Shown in pieces: positions 1 through 8,031 of a stretch of DNA of 64,000 nt. The stretch's first letter is position 1. Each line of letters starts with the position of its first letter. Source of the stretch: Paraherbaspirillum soli. Lineage in GTDB: Bacteria; Pseudomonadota; Gammaproteobacteria; Burkholderiales; Burkholderiaceae_D. The translations under genes were made by a program, and so were the position numbers. Location of the stretch: the NCBI RefSeq assembly GCF_042654985.1, contig NZ_JBHSMT010000013.1:531913-595912 (forward strand), in the 5' to 3' direction. The notes under the pieces were generated by a model, which was not told the DNA's origin, did no database searches, and saw nothing but the letters and a program-made list of their open reading frames with translations.

Positions 1-6
1 AGTCGA

Positions 7-1413
7 ATGAATGCAGCGAACCCATCCGGCGCGGCGCCAGCGCTCAAACAAACCCTGGGGACCGTTCAACTGTGGGGAATTGCGGTCGGCCTGGTGATTT
101 CGGGTGAATATTTCGGCTGGAGTTACGGCTGGGCCTCGGCCGGCACTCTCGGTTTTACAGTGACGGCACTATTCGTGGCCGCGATGTATACCACCTTCAT
201 TTTCAGTTTCACCGAATTGACCACCGCTATCCCGCATGCCGGCGGCCCGTTCGCCTACAGCAAAAAAGCCTTCGGCGCGTTGGGCGGCTATCTGGCCGGC
301 GCCGCCACCCTGATCGAATTCGTCTTCGCACCGCCTGCCATTGCCTTGGCGATCGGCGCTTACCTCAACGTCCAGTTCCCGGCGCTGGATCCTAAGACCG
401 CGGCGGTGGGTGCGTATCTGGTCTTCATGACGCTCAATATCGTAGGCGTGCAAATCGCCGCCGCGTTTGAGTTATGCGTGACCTTGCTGGCGATTTTCGA
501 ATTGCTGGTTTTCATGGGCGTGGTATCGCCGGGATTTTCGGTGGCTCACTTCGTCAAGGGCGGTTGGTCGGGCCAGGACAGCTTCAGCCTGGCGTCGATT
601 CCCGGCATGTTTGCGGCGATCCCGTTTGCCATCTGGTTCTTCCTGGCGATCGAAGGCGTGGCGATGGCGGCGGAAGAAGCCAAGGATCCCAAACGCTCGA
701 TTCCGATTGCCTACATCACCGGCATCATCACGCTGGTGTTGCTGGCGATCGGCGTGATGGTGTTTGCCGGCGGCGCCGGCGACTGGAGCAAGCTGGCCAA
801 CATCAACGATCCGCTGCCGCAAGCGATGAAATTGATTGTCGGCGAACACAGCGGCTGGCTGCACATGCTGGTGTGGCTCGGCCTGTTCGGTTTGATCGCC
901 TCGTTCCACGGCATCATTCTCGGCTATTCCCGTCAAATTTTTGCACTGGCGCGCGATGCCTATTTGCCGGCTTATTTTGCAAAAATCCATCCCCGCTTCA
1001 ACACCCCTCACCGTGCGATTCTGGCGGGCGGCGCAATCGGCATCGCCGCCATCTATAGCGATCAACTGATTACCCTCGGCGGTCAGACCTTGACCGCCAA
1101 CATCGTCACCATGTCGGTCTTTGGCGCCATCACGATGTACATCATCAGCATGTTGAGCTTGTTCAAATTGCGCCGCAGCGCACCGCATATGGTGCGCCCG
1201 TTCCGGGCGCCGTTTTACCCGTGGTTTCCGGCTTGTGCGCTGGCCGGTGCATGCGTCTGCATGGCGACCATGATTTATTACAACCCATTGATCTTCGGCA
1301 TTTTTGCGGCCTTCCTGGCATTCGGCTACGGCGTGTTCCTGATGACCAGCCATGAAGCCGCCAGTCCGGCGATCCCCGCCGCGACCCTGCAAGGTGGAGG
1401 ACCGGAACAGTGA
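7..1413 (+). CDS. eat: Ethanolamine permease (APC superfamily)
   Basis: Inner-membrane amino acid/polyamine/organocation transporter of 468 residues, with about 12 hydrophobic segments. The N-terminal stretch LWGIAVGLVISGEYFGWSYGW is the hallmark of ethanolamine permeases. The gene overlaps eutB by 4 bp, so the two are co-transcribed and presumably translationally coupled; the permease supplies substrate to ethanolamine ammonia-lyase. The first visible ATG is at base 7, only 6 bases into the window, so promoter and ribosome binding site lie outside and a slightly earlier start cannot be excluded. Family assignment comes from sequence recall plus context and is strong. Confidence 0.93.
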   Translation: MNAANPSGAAPALKQTLGTVQLWGIAVGLVISGEYFGWSYGWASAGTLGFTVTALFVAAMYTTFIFSFTELTTAIPHAGGPFAYSKKAFGALGGYLAGAATLIEFVFAPPAIALAIGAYLNVQFPALDPKTAAVGAYLVFMTLNIVGVQIAAAFELCVTLLAIFELLVFMGVVSPGFSVAHFVKGGWSGQDSFSLASIPGMFAAIPFAIWFFLAIEGVAMAAEEAKDPKRSIPIAYITGIITLVLLAIGVMVFAGGAGDWSKLANINDPLPQAMKLIVGEHSGWLHMLVWLGLFGLIASFHGIILGYSRQIFALARDAYLPAYFAKIHPRFNTPHRAILAGGAIGIAAIYSDQLITLGGQTLTANIVTMSVFGAITMYIISMLSLFKLRRSAPHMVRPFRAPFYPWFPACALAGACVCMATMIYYNPLIFGIFAAFLAFGYGVFLMTSHEAASPAIPAATLQGGGPEQ

Positions 1414-2807
1414 AACGCCATCAATTCACGCATATTGTCGGCACCAAAACCTATCAGTTCCGCGACCTGAAAGACTTGATGGCCAAGGCCACGCCAGCGC
1501 GTTCCGGCGATTATCTGGCGGGGTTGGCGGCAGGCAGCGCGGAAGAACGGGTGGCGGCGCAAATGGCGCTGGCCGCCCTGCCGCTGAGCATCTTCCTCAA
1601 CGATCTGCTGGTGCCCTATGAAAAGGATGAAATAAGCCGCCTGATTATCGACGAGCACGATGCCGTCGCCTTTGCCCCGATCAAGCATCTGACCGTGGGC
1701 GATTTCCGCAACTGGCTGTTGAGCGACGAAGTCGATGCCGGCGTGCTCGCCGCGGCGGCGCCCGGCATCACGCCGGAGATGGCGGCGGCGGTATCGAAAA
1801 TCATGCGCGTGCAAGACTTGATCCTGACCGCCAGGAAGTGCCGTGTCGTGACCCGCTTCCGGAACACGATCGGACTGGCAAACAGCCTCTCCACCCGCTT
1901 GCAACCCAACCATCCGACCGACGACGCCAGCGGCATCGCCGCCAGCATCCTGGATGGCTTGTTATACGGCAGCGGCGATGCGGTGATCGGCATCAATCCC
2001 GCCACCGACAATGTGCCGCAAGTGATCAAGATCGTTTCGATGTTGAACGAGGTCATTGATCAATATCAAATCCCAACCCAATCGTGCGTGCTGACGCATG
2101 TCACCAATACGATTGCAGCGATCGAGCGCGGCGCTCCGGTCGACCTGGTATTTCAGTCGATTGCCGGTACCGAAGCCGCCAATCTCGGCTTCGGCATCAA
2201 TCTCAATTTGCTGGATGAGGCCCGCAACGCCGCCCTATCGCTAAAACGCGGCACCGTCGGCAATAACGTGATGTATTTCGAAACCGGCCAGGGCAGCGCC
2301 TTGTCGGCCAATGCGCACCACGGCGTCGATCAGCAAACGTGCGAGGCGCGCGCCTATGCGGTAGCCCGTAAGTTCAAGCCGCTGCTGGTCAATTCGGTGG
2401 TCGGCTTCATCGGCCCCGAATATTTATACGACGGCAAACAAATTATCCGGGCCGGACTGGAGGATCATTTTTGCGCCAAATTGCTCGGCCTGCCGATGGG
2501 CTGCGACGTCTGCTACACCAATCATGCGGAAGCCGACCAGAACGACATGGATATTTTGCTGACCTTGCTTGGCACTGCCGGCTGCACCTTCGTGATGGGC
2601 ATCCCGGGATCGGATGACATCATGCTCAACTACCAGACCACCTCGTTCCATGATGCGCTGTATGCGCGTCGCGTTTTGGGATTGAAACCGGCGCCGGAAT
2701 TCGAGGCCTGGCTGAAGCAAATGCAGATCTTTGGCGACGGCGATGAAGTCAGGCTGGCCGCTGGACTGCCTGCGCCCTTTCAACAGGCTTTGCGGCGCTT
2801 GTCTTGA
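1410..2807 (+). CDS. eutB: Ethanolamine ammonia-lyase, large (heavy) subunit
   Basis: Catalytic subunit of the adenosylcobalamin-dependent enzyme that splits ethanolamine into acetaldehyde and ammonia. It has 465 residues, close to the usual 450-465. Family-typical stretches include IGINPATDNVPQ, VLTHVTNT and FETGQGSALSANAHHG in the TIM-barrel active-site region. The ATG lies inside the last codons of the permease gene (4-bp overlap) and eutC follows after about 40 bp. No eutA reactivase or shell protein genes accompany it here, which fits the permease-EutBC type of locus seen in many aerobic proteobacteria. Confidence 0.96.
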   Translation: MKRHQFTHIVGTKTYQFRDLKDLMAKATPARSGDYLAGLAAGSAEERVAAQMALAALPLSIFLNDLLVPYEKDEISRLIIDEHDAVAFAPIKHLTVGDFRNWLLSDEVDAGVLAAAAPGITPEMAAAVSKIMRVQDLILTARKCRVVTRFRNTIGLANSLSTRLQPNHPTDDASGIAASILDGLLYGSGDAVIGINPATDNVPQVIKIVSMLNEVIDQYQIPTQSCVLTHVTNTIAAIERGAPVDLVFQSIAGTEAANLGFGINLNLLDEARNAALSLKRGTVGNNVMYFETGQGSALSANAHHGVDQQTCEARAYAVARKFKPLLVNSVVGFIGPEYLYDGKQIIRAGLEDHFCAKLLGLPMGCDVCYTNHAEADQNDMDILLTLLGTAGCTFVMGIPGSDDIMLNYQTTSFHDALYARRVLGLKPAPEFEAWLKQMQIFGDGDEVRLAAGLPAPFQQALRRLS

Positions 2808-2845
2808 GCAATTGATGACCGATTGATTTGGAGAATTTGAATCGC

Positions 2846-3703
2846 ATGAGCAAAATAAATCCAACCGTTATCACGAATCCATGGCAGGCATTGCGGCAAT
2901 TCACGGCGGCTCGCATAGCGCTTGGCCGTGCCGGAATCAGCCTGCCGACCGCGGCGCAACTGGAATTTCAATTGGCGCACGCCAGGGCGCGGGATGCGGT
3001 GCATCTGGCCTTGGACGCGAAACTGCTGGCGCATCAGTTGAGCAGTTTTGCTGCAGCGGCCGACGGCGTCTGCATCAAGCTATGCAGCGCGGCGGAAAAC
3101 CGCGACATCTATTTGCAGCGTCCGGACTTGGGCCGAAAACTCAATTCCGATTCACGCCAGATACTGCGAGAGTGGAGCCAGTTGCGGCAGGAAAGCGAAG
3201 CGCACGAAGGAGGTCTGAAACCACGTCCTTATGACCTCGCCTTGGTGATCGCGGATGGCCTGTCGGCACTCGCGATCGAGCAAAACGCGCAGCCATTTCT
3301 GCGCACCCTGATACCGAGAATGGCATCGGAAAACTGGTCGCTGGCGCCGATCACGATTGTGCGCCAGGGCCGGGTGGCGGTCGGCGACGAGGTCGGTCAG
3401 CTGCTGGGCGCCAGAGCGGTCGTGGTCCTGATCGGCGAACGTCCCGGCCTCAGTTCGCCGGATAGCATGGGTCTGTACCTGACCTGGAAACCGGGAGTCG
3501 GCTTGACGGATGCAAACCGGAATTGCATTTCGAATGTGCGACCGGCAGGCTTGTCGTATGAAGAGGCCGCATTCAAGTTGCACTATCTACTGTCCGAATC
3601 GCGCAGACGGCAATTGTCGGGCGTGCAGCTCAAGGATGAAACCGCGGCAGCGGATACTCAGATCAATCTGTCTGAACGTAATTTTTTGTTGGGCAGTCAT
3701 TAA
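2846..3703 (+). CDS. eutC: Ethanolamine ammonia-lyase, small (light) subunit
   Basis: Partner of EutB; it completes the cobalamin-binding site. From the ATG it has 285 residues. The frame is also open from a TTG at 2828, but GGAG at 2830-2833 lies 12 bases before the ATG at 2846, so the ATG is preferred. Family stretches: RPDLGRKL, VIADGLSA, GERPGLSSPDSMGLYLTW and NCISNVRPAGLSYEEAA. Last gene of the permease-eutB-eutC operon; it converges on the sigma-54 activator gene with about 50 bp between the stops. Confidence 0.95.
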   Translation: MSKINPTVITNPWQALRQFTAARIALGRAGISLPTAAQLEFQLAHARARDAVHLALDAKLLAHQLSSFAAAADGVCIKLCSAAENRDIYLQRPDLGRKLNSDSRQILREWSQLRQESEAHEGGLKPRPYDLALVIADGLSALAIEQNAQPFLRTLIPRMASENWSLAPITIVRQGRVAVGDEVGQLLGARAVVVLIGERPGLSSPDSMGLYLTWKPGVGLTDANRNCISNVRPAGLSYEEAAFKLHYLLSESRRRQLSGVQLKDETAAADTQINLSERNFLLGSH

Positions 3704-3755
3704 GGCTTGCAACCCTTACGCTCCCGACCTACGGCACCACTTTAATCGGTCTGCC

Positions 3756-5699
3756 TCAACGTAACTTCAGCTTGCGATACACCGTATTGCGCGACACACC
3801 CAATGCCTTGGCGGTTGCGGAAATATTGCCGCCATGGGCGTCCAGCGTTTTCCTGATCGCGGTCAGCGCCAGATCGTCCAGCCGGGGTGACATAAGGTCT
3901 TCGGTAGCTTCTTCGACCGCAGCAGGCGGCGCCTGCCCGACGGCATGCAAATCATCCAGAAAATCATCCGGCAGATGCTCCAGTCGAATCTGCCGATCGG
4001 CGCCAGCCATGACCGCTGCGGTCCGCAACAAATTGTTCAGTTGACGAAAATTTCCCGGCCAGTAATGGCGTCGGAAGAACGCCATGACATCCGGCGCCAC
4101 GGTGCAGCATCGAGCGCCGTTGGCCTCTTCCGCCAGCAATTTTTCGACGATGATGTCCAGATCGCTGCGCTCGCGCAGAGCCGGCAGTTTGACCACCAGG
4201 CCGTTCAGGCGGTAATACAGGTCTTCCCGAAATAAATTCCTGGCGATCAGGTCGCGCAGATCGCGATTGGTGGCGCAAATCAACGCCACATTGACCGCGA
4301 TCGACTTGGTGCTGCCGAGCGGCGTCACCATGCGCTCCTGCAGCACCCGCAACAGTCGTGCTTGCAGGCTCAGCGGCATATCGCCGATTTCATCCAGGAA
4401 AAGCGTGCCGCCGTTTGCCTGCACAATCTTCCCCACCCCGCCTTTCTTTCTGGCGCCGGTAAATGCCCCTTCTTCATAGCCGAACAACTCGGATTCAATC
4501 AGCGTCTCAGGAATCGAGGCGCAATTGACGGCGACAAAGGCGCCGTTCTTTCGCGGCGAATCGTTGTGTATCGCCTGCGCCAGCAATTCTTTGCCGGTGC
4601 CGGTTTCACCGGTAATCAGGATGGCAATATCCCGCCCGATCACTCTGTTGAGCTTGTCGATCAAGGCCGCCATCCGGGGATCGCCGGTGTTCAGGTAACG
4701 CAAGCTGGACAAGCGTCGCGGCGCCGGCAGCGGCGATGTTGCGGTGACCGCATCCGATGCCACGTGCGGCACCTCGTTGACGTGCTGAAAGACACTTTTC
4801 GACAGGCGCAACTCGGCCCGCGCAAACACCCGGACACCGCTGTGCAGACAAAGATTGAGCAAGCCCGGCGCGGCAGTCCGGCAATGGTCGAACAAGGCCG
4901 ATAGCGGCCAACCGAACAGCGAGTTGAACGTATGCGAATGCAATGCCGCCAGTGGCAAACCGAGCTGGAACAAAGCGCTGCGATTGGCCGACAGAAAGCG
5001 GCCGCCCGGGGTAAAACAAGCGATGCCCTCCACCAGCGTCCCGATGAATTCTGCACGGCTGTGAAAATGCAGGGTGACGGCATCGTCGAACGCGGCAGTC
5101 AACAACTGGTTCTCAATCATTTGCGCCGACATCCGGACCAGGGCCATGGTGTGCTTGTGATAGCTGCCGCGGTCGCCGCTGACGTCCAGCACTCCGAGAA
5201 TCTTGCTCTGATGGTCGAAAATCGGCGCCGCCGAACAGGTCAGGAAATGGTTCGCCGACAGATAGTGGGCATCGGCGTGGATCGTGGTCGGCGCCCCTTC
5301 TGCAAGCGCGGTACCGATCGCATTGGTGCCCTTGCTTTGCTCCGACCATGTGACACCAGGATTCAGCGCGACCCGATCCGCCTTTGCCAGAAAATCGTCG
5401 TCACCCAGCGCATGCACGATGACGCCGTTGGCATCGGTCAGGATCACCATGTTGTGAGTGTTGACGATCTGGTCGTACAGCGTTTCCATCACCGGCAGCG
5501 CATAGGTATGCAGCACCTGATTCTGCTCCAGCAACAAGGACAACTCAGCGCGATCAAGCGGCGCGATTTCCGGCTTGCCATTTCTTTTTAAGCCGTAAGC
5601 AGTCGAGCGCCGGTGCGATTGTTCGATCATGGATAGTGCGGAAGCAGGTGATTCAGCCGAAAAAGCAGGATCCGGCCCTTTCAATGACATCCCATTCAT
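3756..5699 (-). CDS. Sigma-54-dependent transcriptional activator, AcoR type (GAF-AAA+-Fis HTH)
   Basis: Enhancer-binding activator of 647 residues. Order: GAF-type sensor (about 70-190), a PAS-like middle region, AAA+ domain with Walker A GETGTGKE, the sigma-54 contact loop GAFTGA and the Walker B-like FLDEIGDMP, then a C-terminal Fis-type helix-turn-helix (NISATAKALGVSRNTVYRKL). The ATG at 5699 is chosen because AAGGAG sits 5 bases upstream; the frame stays open for 36 codons further without such a site. Being convergent with eat-eutBC, it is a reasonable candidate activator of ethanolamine catabolism, sensing acetaldehyde or ethanolamine. That role is inference from position and the AcoR family. 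Confidence 0.9.
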   Translation of the reverse strand: MNGMSLKGPDPAFSAESPASALSMIEQSHRRSTAYGLKRNGKPEIAPLDRAELSLLLEQNQVLHTYALPVMETLYDQIVNTHNMVILTDANGVIVHALGDDDFLAKADRVALNPGVTWSEQSKGTNAIGTALAEGAPTTIHADAHYLSANHFLTCSAAPIFDHQSKILGVLDVSGDRGSYHKHTMALVRMSAQMIENQLLTAAFDDAVTLHFHSRAEFIGTLVEGIACFTPGGRFLSANRSALFQLGLPLAALHSHTFNSLFGWPLSALFDHCRTAAPGLLNLCLHSGVRVFARAELRLSKSVFQHVNEVPHVASDAVTATSPLPAPRRLSSLRYLNTGDPRMAALIDKLNRVIGRDIAILITGETGTGKELLAQAIHNDSPRKNGAFVAVNCASIPETLIESELFGYEEGAFTGARKKGGVGKIVQANGGTLFLDEIGDMPLSLQARLLRVLQERMVTPLGSTKSIAVNVALICATNRDLRDLIARNLFREDLYYRLNGLVVKLPALRERSDLDIIVEKLLAEEANGARCCTVAPDVMAFFRRHYWPGNFRQLNNLLRTAAVMAGADRQIRLEHLPDDFLDDLHAVGQAPPAAVEEATEDLMSPRLDDLALTAIRKTLDAHGGNISATAKALGVSRNTVYRKLKLR

Positions 5700-5854
5700 C
5701 TTGTCTCCTTGGATCGCCGCCATTCTCTGGCGCTCGAAATACTGTTTTTTTTTGTAGTCTACCGATGAACGACGATGGTGGTAACCGGACGGTGCTTGCG
5801 CCTGCAATATATGTCAGGGTCGGCATCCGTAATCGTCGATCGCACCGATTCAGA

Positions 5855-5891
5855 GTTACCCACAGAAATTGTGGACAGTCCTGTGGATAAC
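5855..5891. promoter_or_regulatory. Cluster of DnaA-box-like sequences in an inverted repeat
   Basis: GTTACCCACAG (5855-5865) and CTGTGGATAAC (5881-5891) form an inverted repeat with one mismatch. The right arm contains a perfect consensus DnaA box (TTATCCACA on the minus strand), the left arm a one-mismatch box, and TGTGGACAG in between is a weaker third match. An AT-rich stretch follows (5905-5937). It lies upstream of the sigma-54 activator gene. DnaA binding is inferred from consensus only; no replication genes are nearby. Confidence 0.4.
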
Positions 5892-5950
5892 TTCGATGCG
5901 ACTCAGTTAAGTATTTGATCCATATAGAGTTTATCCCGCTGCACACTGTT

Positions 5951-6105
5951 GGGCACCTCTACAAACCTACTGCAGGGTTTGGCAAACCCGCCAATCTCGG
6001 GGCTGCAGGGGTGACATATTCGTCGCCGTACAGTCGTACGACTGCAGTTGTTGCAACATCGTCGCCCCGACCTTGGGCCGCTCGCTACGGTTTTTAGAGG
6101 TGCCC
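5951..6105 (+). repeat. Inverted-repeat element, copy A (MITE-like, 155 bp)
   Basis: The ends GGGCACCTCTA and TAGAGGTGCCC are perfect inverted repeats. Related copies lie at 13249-13369 (same orientation) and 53079-53220 (opposite). They share internal blocks such as CCCGACCTTGG followed by a CCGCTCGCTACGGTTTTT-type right end. The element is flanked by direct TGTT repeats (5947-5950 and 6106-6109), as expected of a 4-bp target duplication. No protein is encoded. It occupies the middle of the 524-bp gap between the sigma-54 activator start and the esterase gene; apart from this and the DnaA-box cluster I see nothing else certain in the gap. Confidence 0.8.
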
Positions 6106-6184
6106 TGTTGACGCGTTAGGCGCTGACGCGCGCCTTGACAGAGCTTGGGACGATGAGGAATCGAGGCTGGCGAGAGCTTGAAGC

Positions 6185-6211
6185 AAAGCCACGTTCGATC
6201 AACGTGGCTTT
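6185..6211 (-). terminator. Hairpin terminator after the GDSL esterase
   Basis: Perfect 11-bp stem AAAGCCACGTT / AACGTGGCTTT with a 5-base loop, 13 bp downstream of the esterase stop. The run of T is short, so termination strength is uncertain; the symmetric stem could work in both directions. Confidence 0.6.
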
Positions 6212-6223
6212 GCCTGCGGGGGC

Positions 6224-7600
6224 TTACTTGAACTGAGTTCGCACCTTCATTGCTGCGGTATTAAAGCCGCTCACATTGGCGTTGAGGTAACCGGTGATCT
6301 GGTCCGCCAACAATTTGTGCGTGTGGGTTGTCGGATGCAGCGTATCCCAGAACACGAAGGTATCGGGATCGGTGCACTGGGAGCGCGGTGTCTGCGTCTT
6401 AAGATAATTGAGGCTGGAATCCGCGTTGATATTCAGGCACGACTCAACGGTGTTGCTGACGTTGTACTTGGCCGGATTGTTCAATAGATCATTGAACAAG
6501 GCGTAGGTGTCAAACAACCGGATATTGAGGCTGGATCCGTATTGCGCCTGCAAGCTGCTGACCAGGCTGGCCAAGCGCTTGTTCAAATCGAGGACCTGCG
6601 CCGCCACCTTGCTGCCGTTGGTCCGGTACTTGAAAATCGGCGCCGCCGACACATTAGGCAGCGTCAACACCAGGATGTTCTTGCCGCCGGCCTTGATCAG
6701 GTTTTGCAGGGCCTGCGTTTCGCCGCTGATGACGTCATCGACAGTGCGGTTGTAATTGACCAGGTCATTGGCGCCGATCAGCAGCGTAAACAGCGTATTT
6801 TGCGGCTGGTAGTTCTGCGCCTTCTGCATGTATTGCGTGAACGATTGCACTTGCTGAATCACGCCCGGAATCACCACGTTCTGCGTCGTCACCCCGGCAC
6901 CGCCGATCGCCCAGTTATAGAGCGGCAGGTTCAGGTTGCCTGACAGATATTCCACCCAATTCTTGTTATTGCTGAAACGTCCGAGAAACCAGCTATTGGA
7001 GTTCGGCAGTTTCCACATCGATGCGTTGTACATGTTCTGGGTGTCGGAAAGGCTATCGCCAAAGGCCACGATCTTGTTGATCGTGCCGTCCTGCGCGACG
7101 CTATCGGTACTCCACACGGTGTAGTTGAACGACAGTGCATTGTCGGCCGCGGCAACCATCGCCACCGGCTGGTCAATGCCCTGGCTGCTGAGCGTGCTCT
7201 GGCACGCCGCTTTGAGCGCGTCCTGCGAGACATCGCTATAGAACATGTTCTCCCAGTTCATGAGCCCGCCCGCCCACCAATAGCCGTTGATGCGGTAATA
7301 GTCGCCGCTTGCCGGGTCTATCCCCCATACATAACTAGTCGTAGGGCTGGTGGGGTCGCTGCTGGTCTGGTAGTAGCAGCGCAGATAAGTGTAGGTGCTG
7401 CTGCTGGCAGTTGCAGCGGCCTGCGCGGCCATGGTTTTTGCAGCCACATGCCTGGGTTGCAGTTTGAGCAGCTCCGCCTTGGAGAGCGGGCCGGACGACG
7501 ATAGGTAATGGGTGAAACGGGGGTCTGGTTTTACATCGGCGGGTTCTGCCGCCGATGCTACGGTCGAACACAAAGCGCAAAGCAAGAATAAATTTTTCAT
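6224..7600 (-). CDS. Secreted SGNH/GDSL esterase-lipase (thermolabile hemolysin / GCAT-like)
   Basis: 458-residue lipolytic enzyme with a signal peptide (MKNLFLLCALCSTVASAAEP). SGNH blocks: block I FGDSLSD with the nucleophile at about Ser183, block III LIGANDL at about 280, and block V DTLHP with the catalytic Asp and His at about 419 and 422. The roughly 170-residue N-terminal part before block I resembles thermolabile hemolysins and glycerophospholipid-cholesterol acyltransferases. ATG at 7600 is chosen over an upstream in-frame ATG because it begins the signal peptide and has GAGGAA 9 bases before it. Likely acts on phospholipids outside the cell or in the outer membrane; substrate unknown. 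Confidence 0.85.
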   Translation of the reverse strand: MKNLFLLCALCSTVASAAEPADVKPDPRFTHYLSSSGPLSKAELLKLQPRHVAAKTMAAQAAATASSSTYTYLRCYYQTSSDPTSPTTSYVWGIDPASGDYYRINGYWWAGGLMNWENMFYSDVSQDALKAACQSTLSSQGIDQPVAMVAAADNALSFNYTVWSTDSVAQDGTINKIVAFGDSLSDTQNMYNASMWKLPNSNSWFLGRFSNNKNWVEYLSGNLNLPLYNWAIGGAGVTTQNVVIPGVIQQVQSFTQYMQKAQNYQPQNTLFTLLIGANDLVNYNRTVDDVISGETQALQNLIKAGGKNILVLTLPNVSAAPIFKYRTNGSKVAAQVLDLNKRLASLVSSLQAQYGSSLNIRLFDTYALFNDLLNNPAKYNVSNTVESCLNINADSSLNYLKTQTPRSQCTDPDTFVFWDTLHPTTHTHKLLADQITGYLNANVSGFNTAAMKVRTQFK

Positions 7601-7881
7601 TACTTGTTTCCTCGTTATGTTTGCTACCAAAGGTCAGTTGGTGGATGTGAATGCAGGGTGCGTTCACGTTCAGGTAATGACGAGGCGATCCCGGCCCTGG
7701 TCAGCCCCGGAAACCGCCGCCGATATACCGGCGCCAATATTGACACAAAGAAACAAACTAAAGGAAGGGGCTTTGCGTTAAATCCGAGTTTTCCGAATCT
7801 GGCTCGGACAAGCGACAACATCCCCGAAATATTCTGGGGACATCGCAAATCGTACTAAGTAATTGATTTAAAGCAGGAATT

Positions 7882-7956
7882 TGGTGGGAAGTACAAGTTT
7901 CGAACTTGTGACCTATCGCGTGTGAGGCGATCGCTCTACCCCTGAGCTAACCTCCC
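7882..7956 (-). tRNA. tRNA-Val (anticodon CAC)
   Basis: A 75-nt cloverleaf on the minus strand. The acceptor stem GGGAGGT pairs with ACTTCCC, the anticodon stem is ATCGC/GCGAT around the loop CTCACAC (anticodon CAC, reading GUG), and the T arm contains GTTCGAA. The 3' CCA is encoded. It stands alone between the esterase and relA. Confidence 0.95.
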
Positions 7957-8031
7957 GGAGAGGCCGCTATTATTACATAAAACTTTCGGCGAATAAAGTC
8001 ATGGTGATGCAGAAAACCAAGGGATTTGGAA

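Noticed and set aside
3704..3755. Terminator between eutC and the sigma-54 activator gene
   Set aside because: No stable stem with a T run could be found in this short gap.
5855..5937. Chromosomal replication origin
   Set aside because: Only three DnaA-like sites and no dnaA, dnaN, gyrB, rpmH or parAB nearby.
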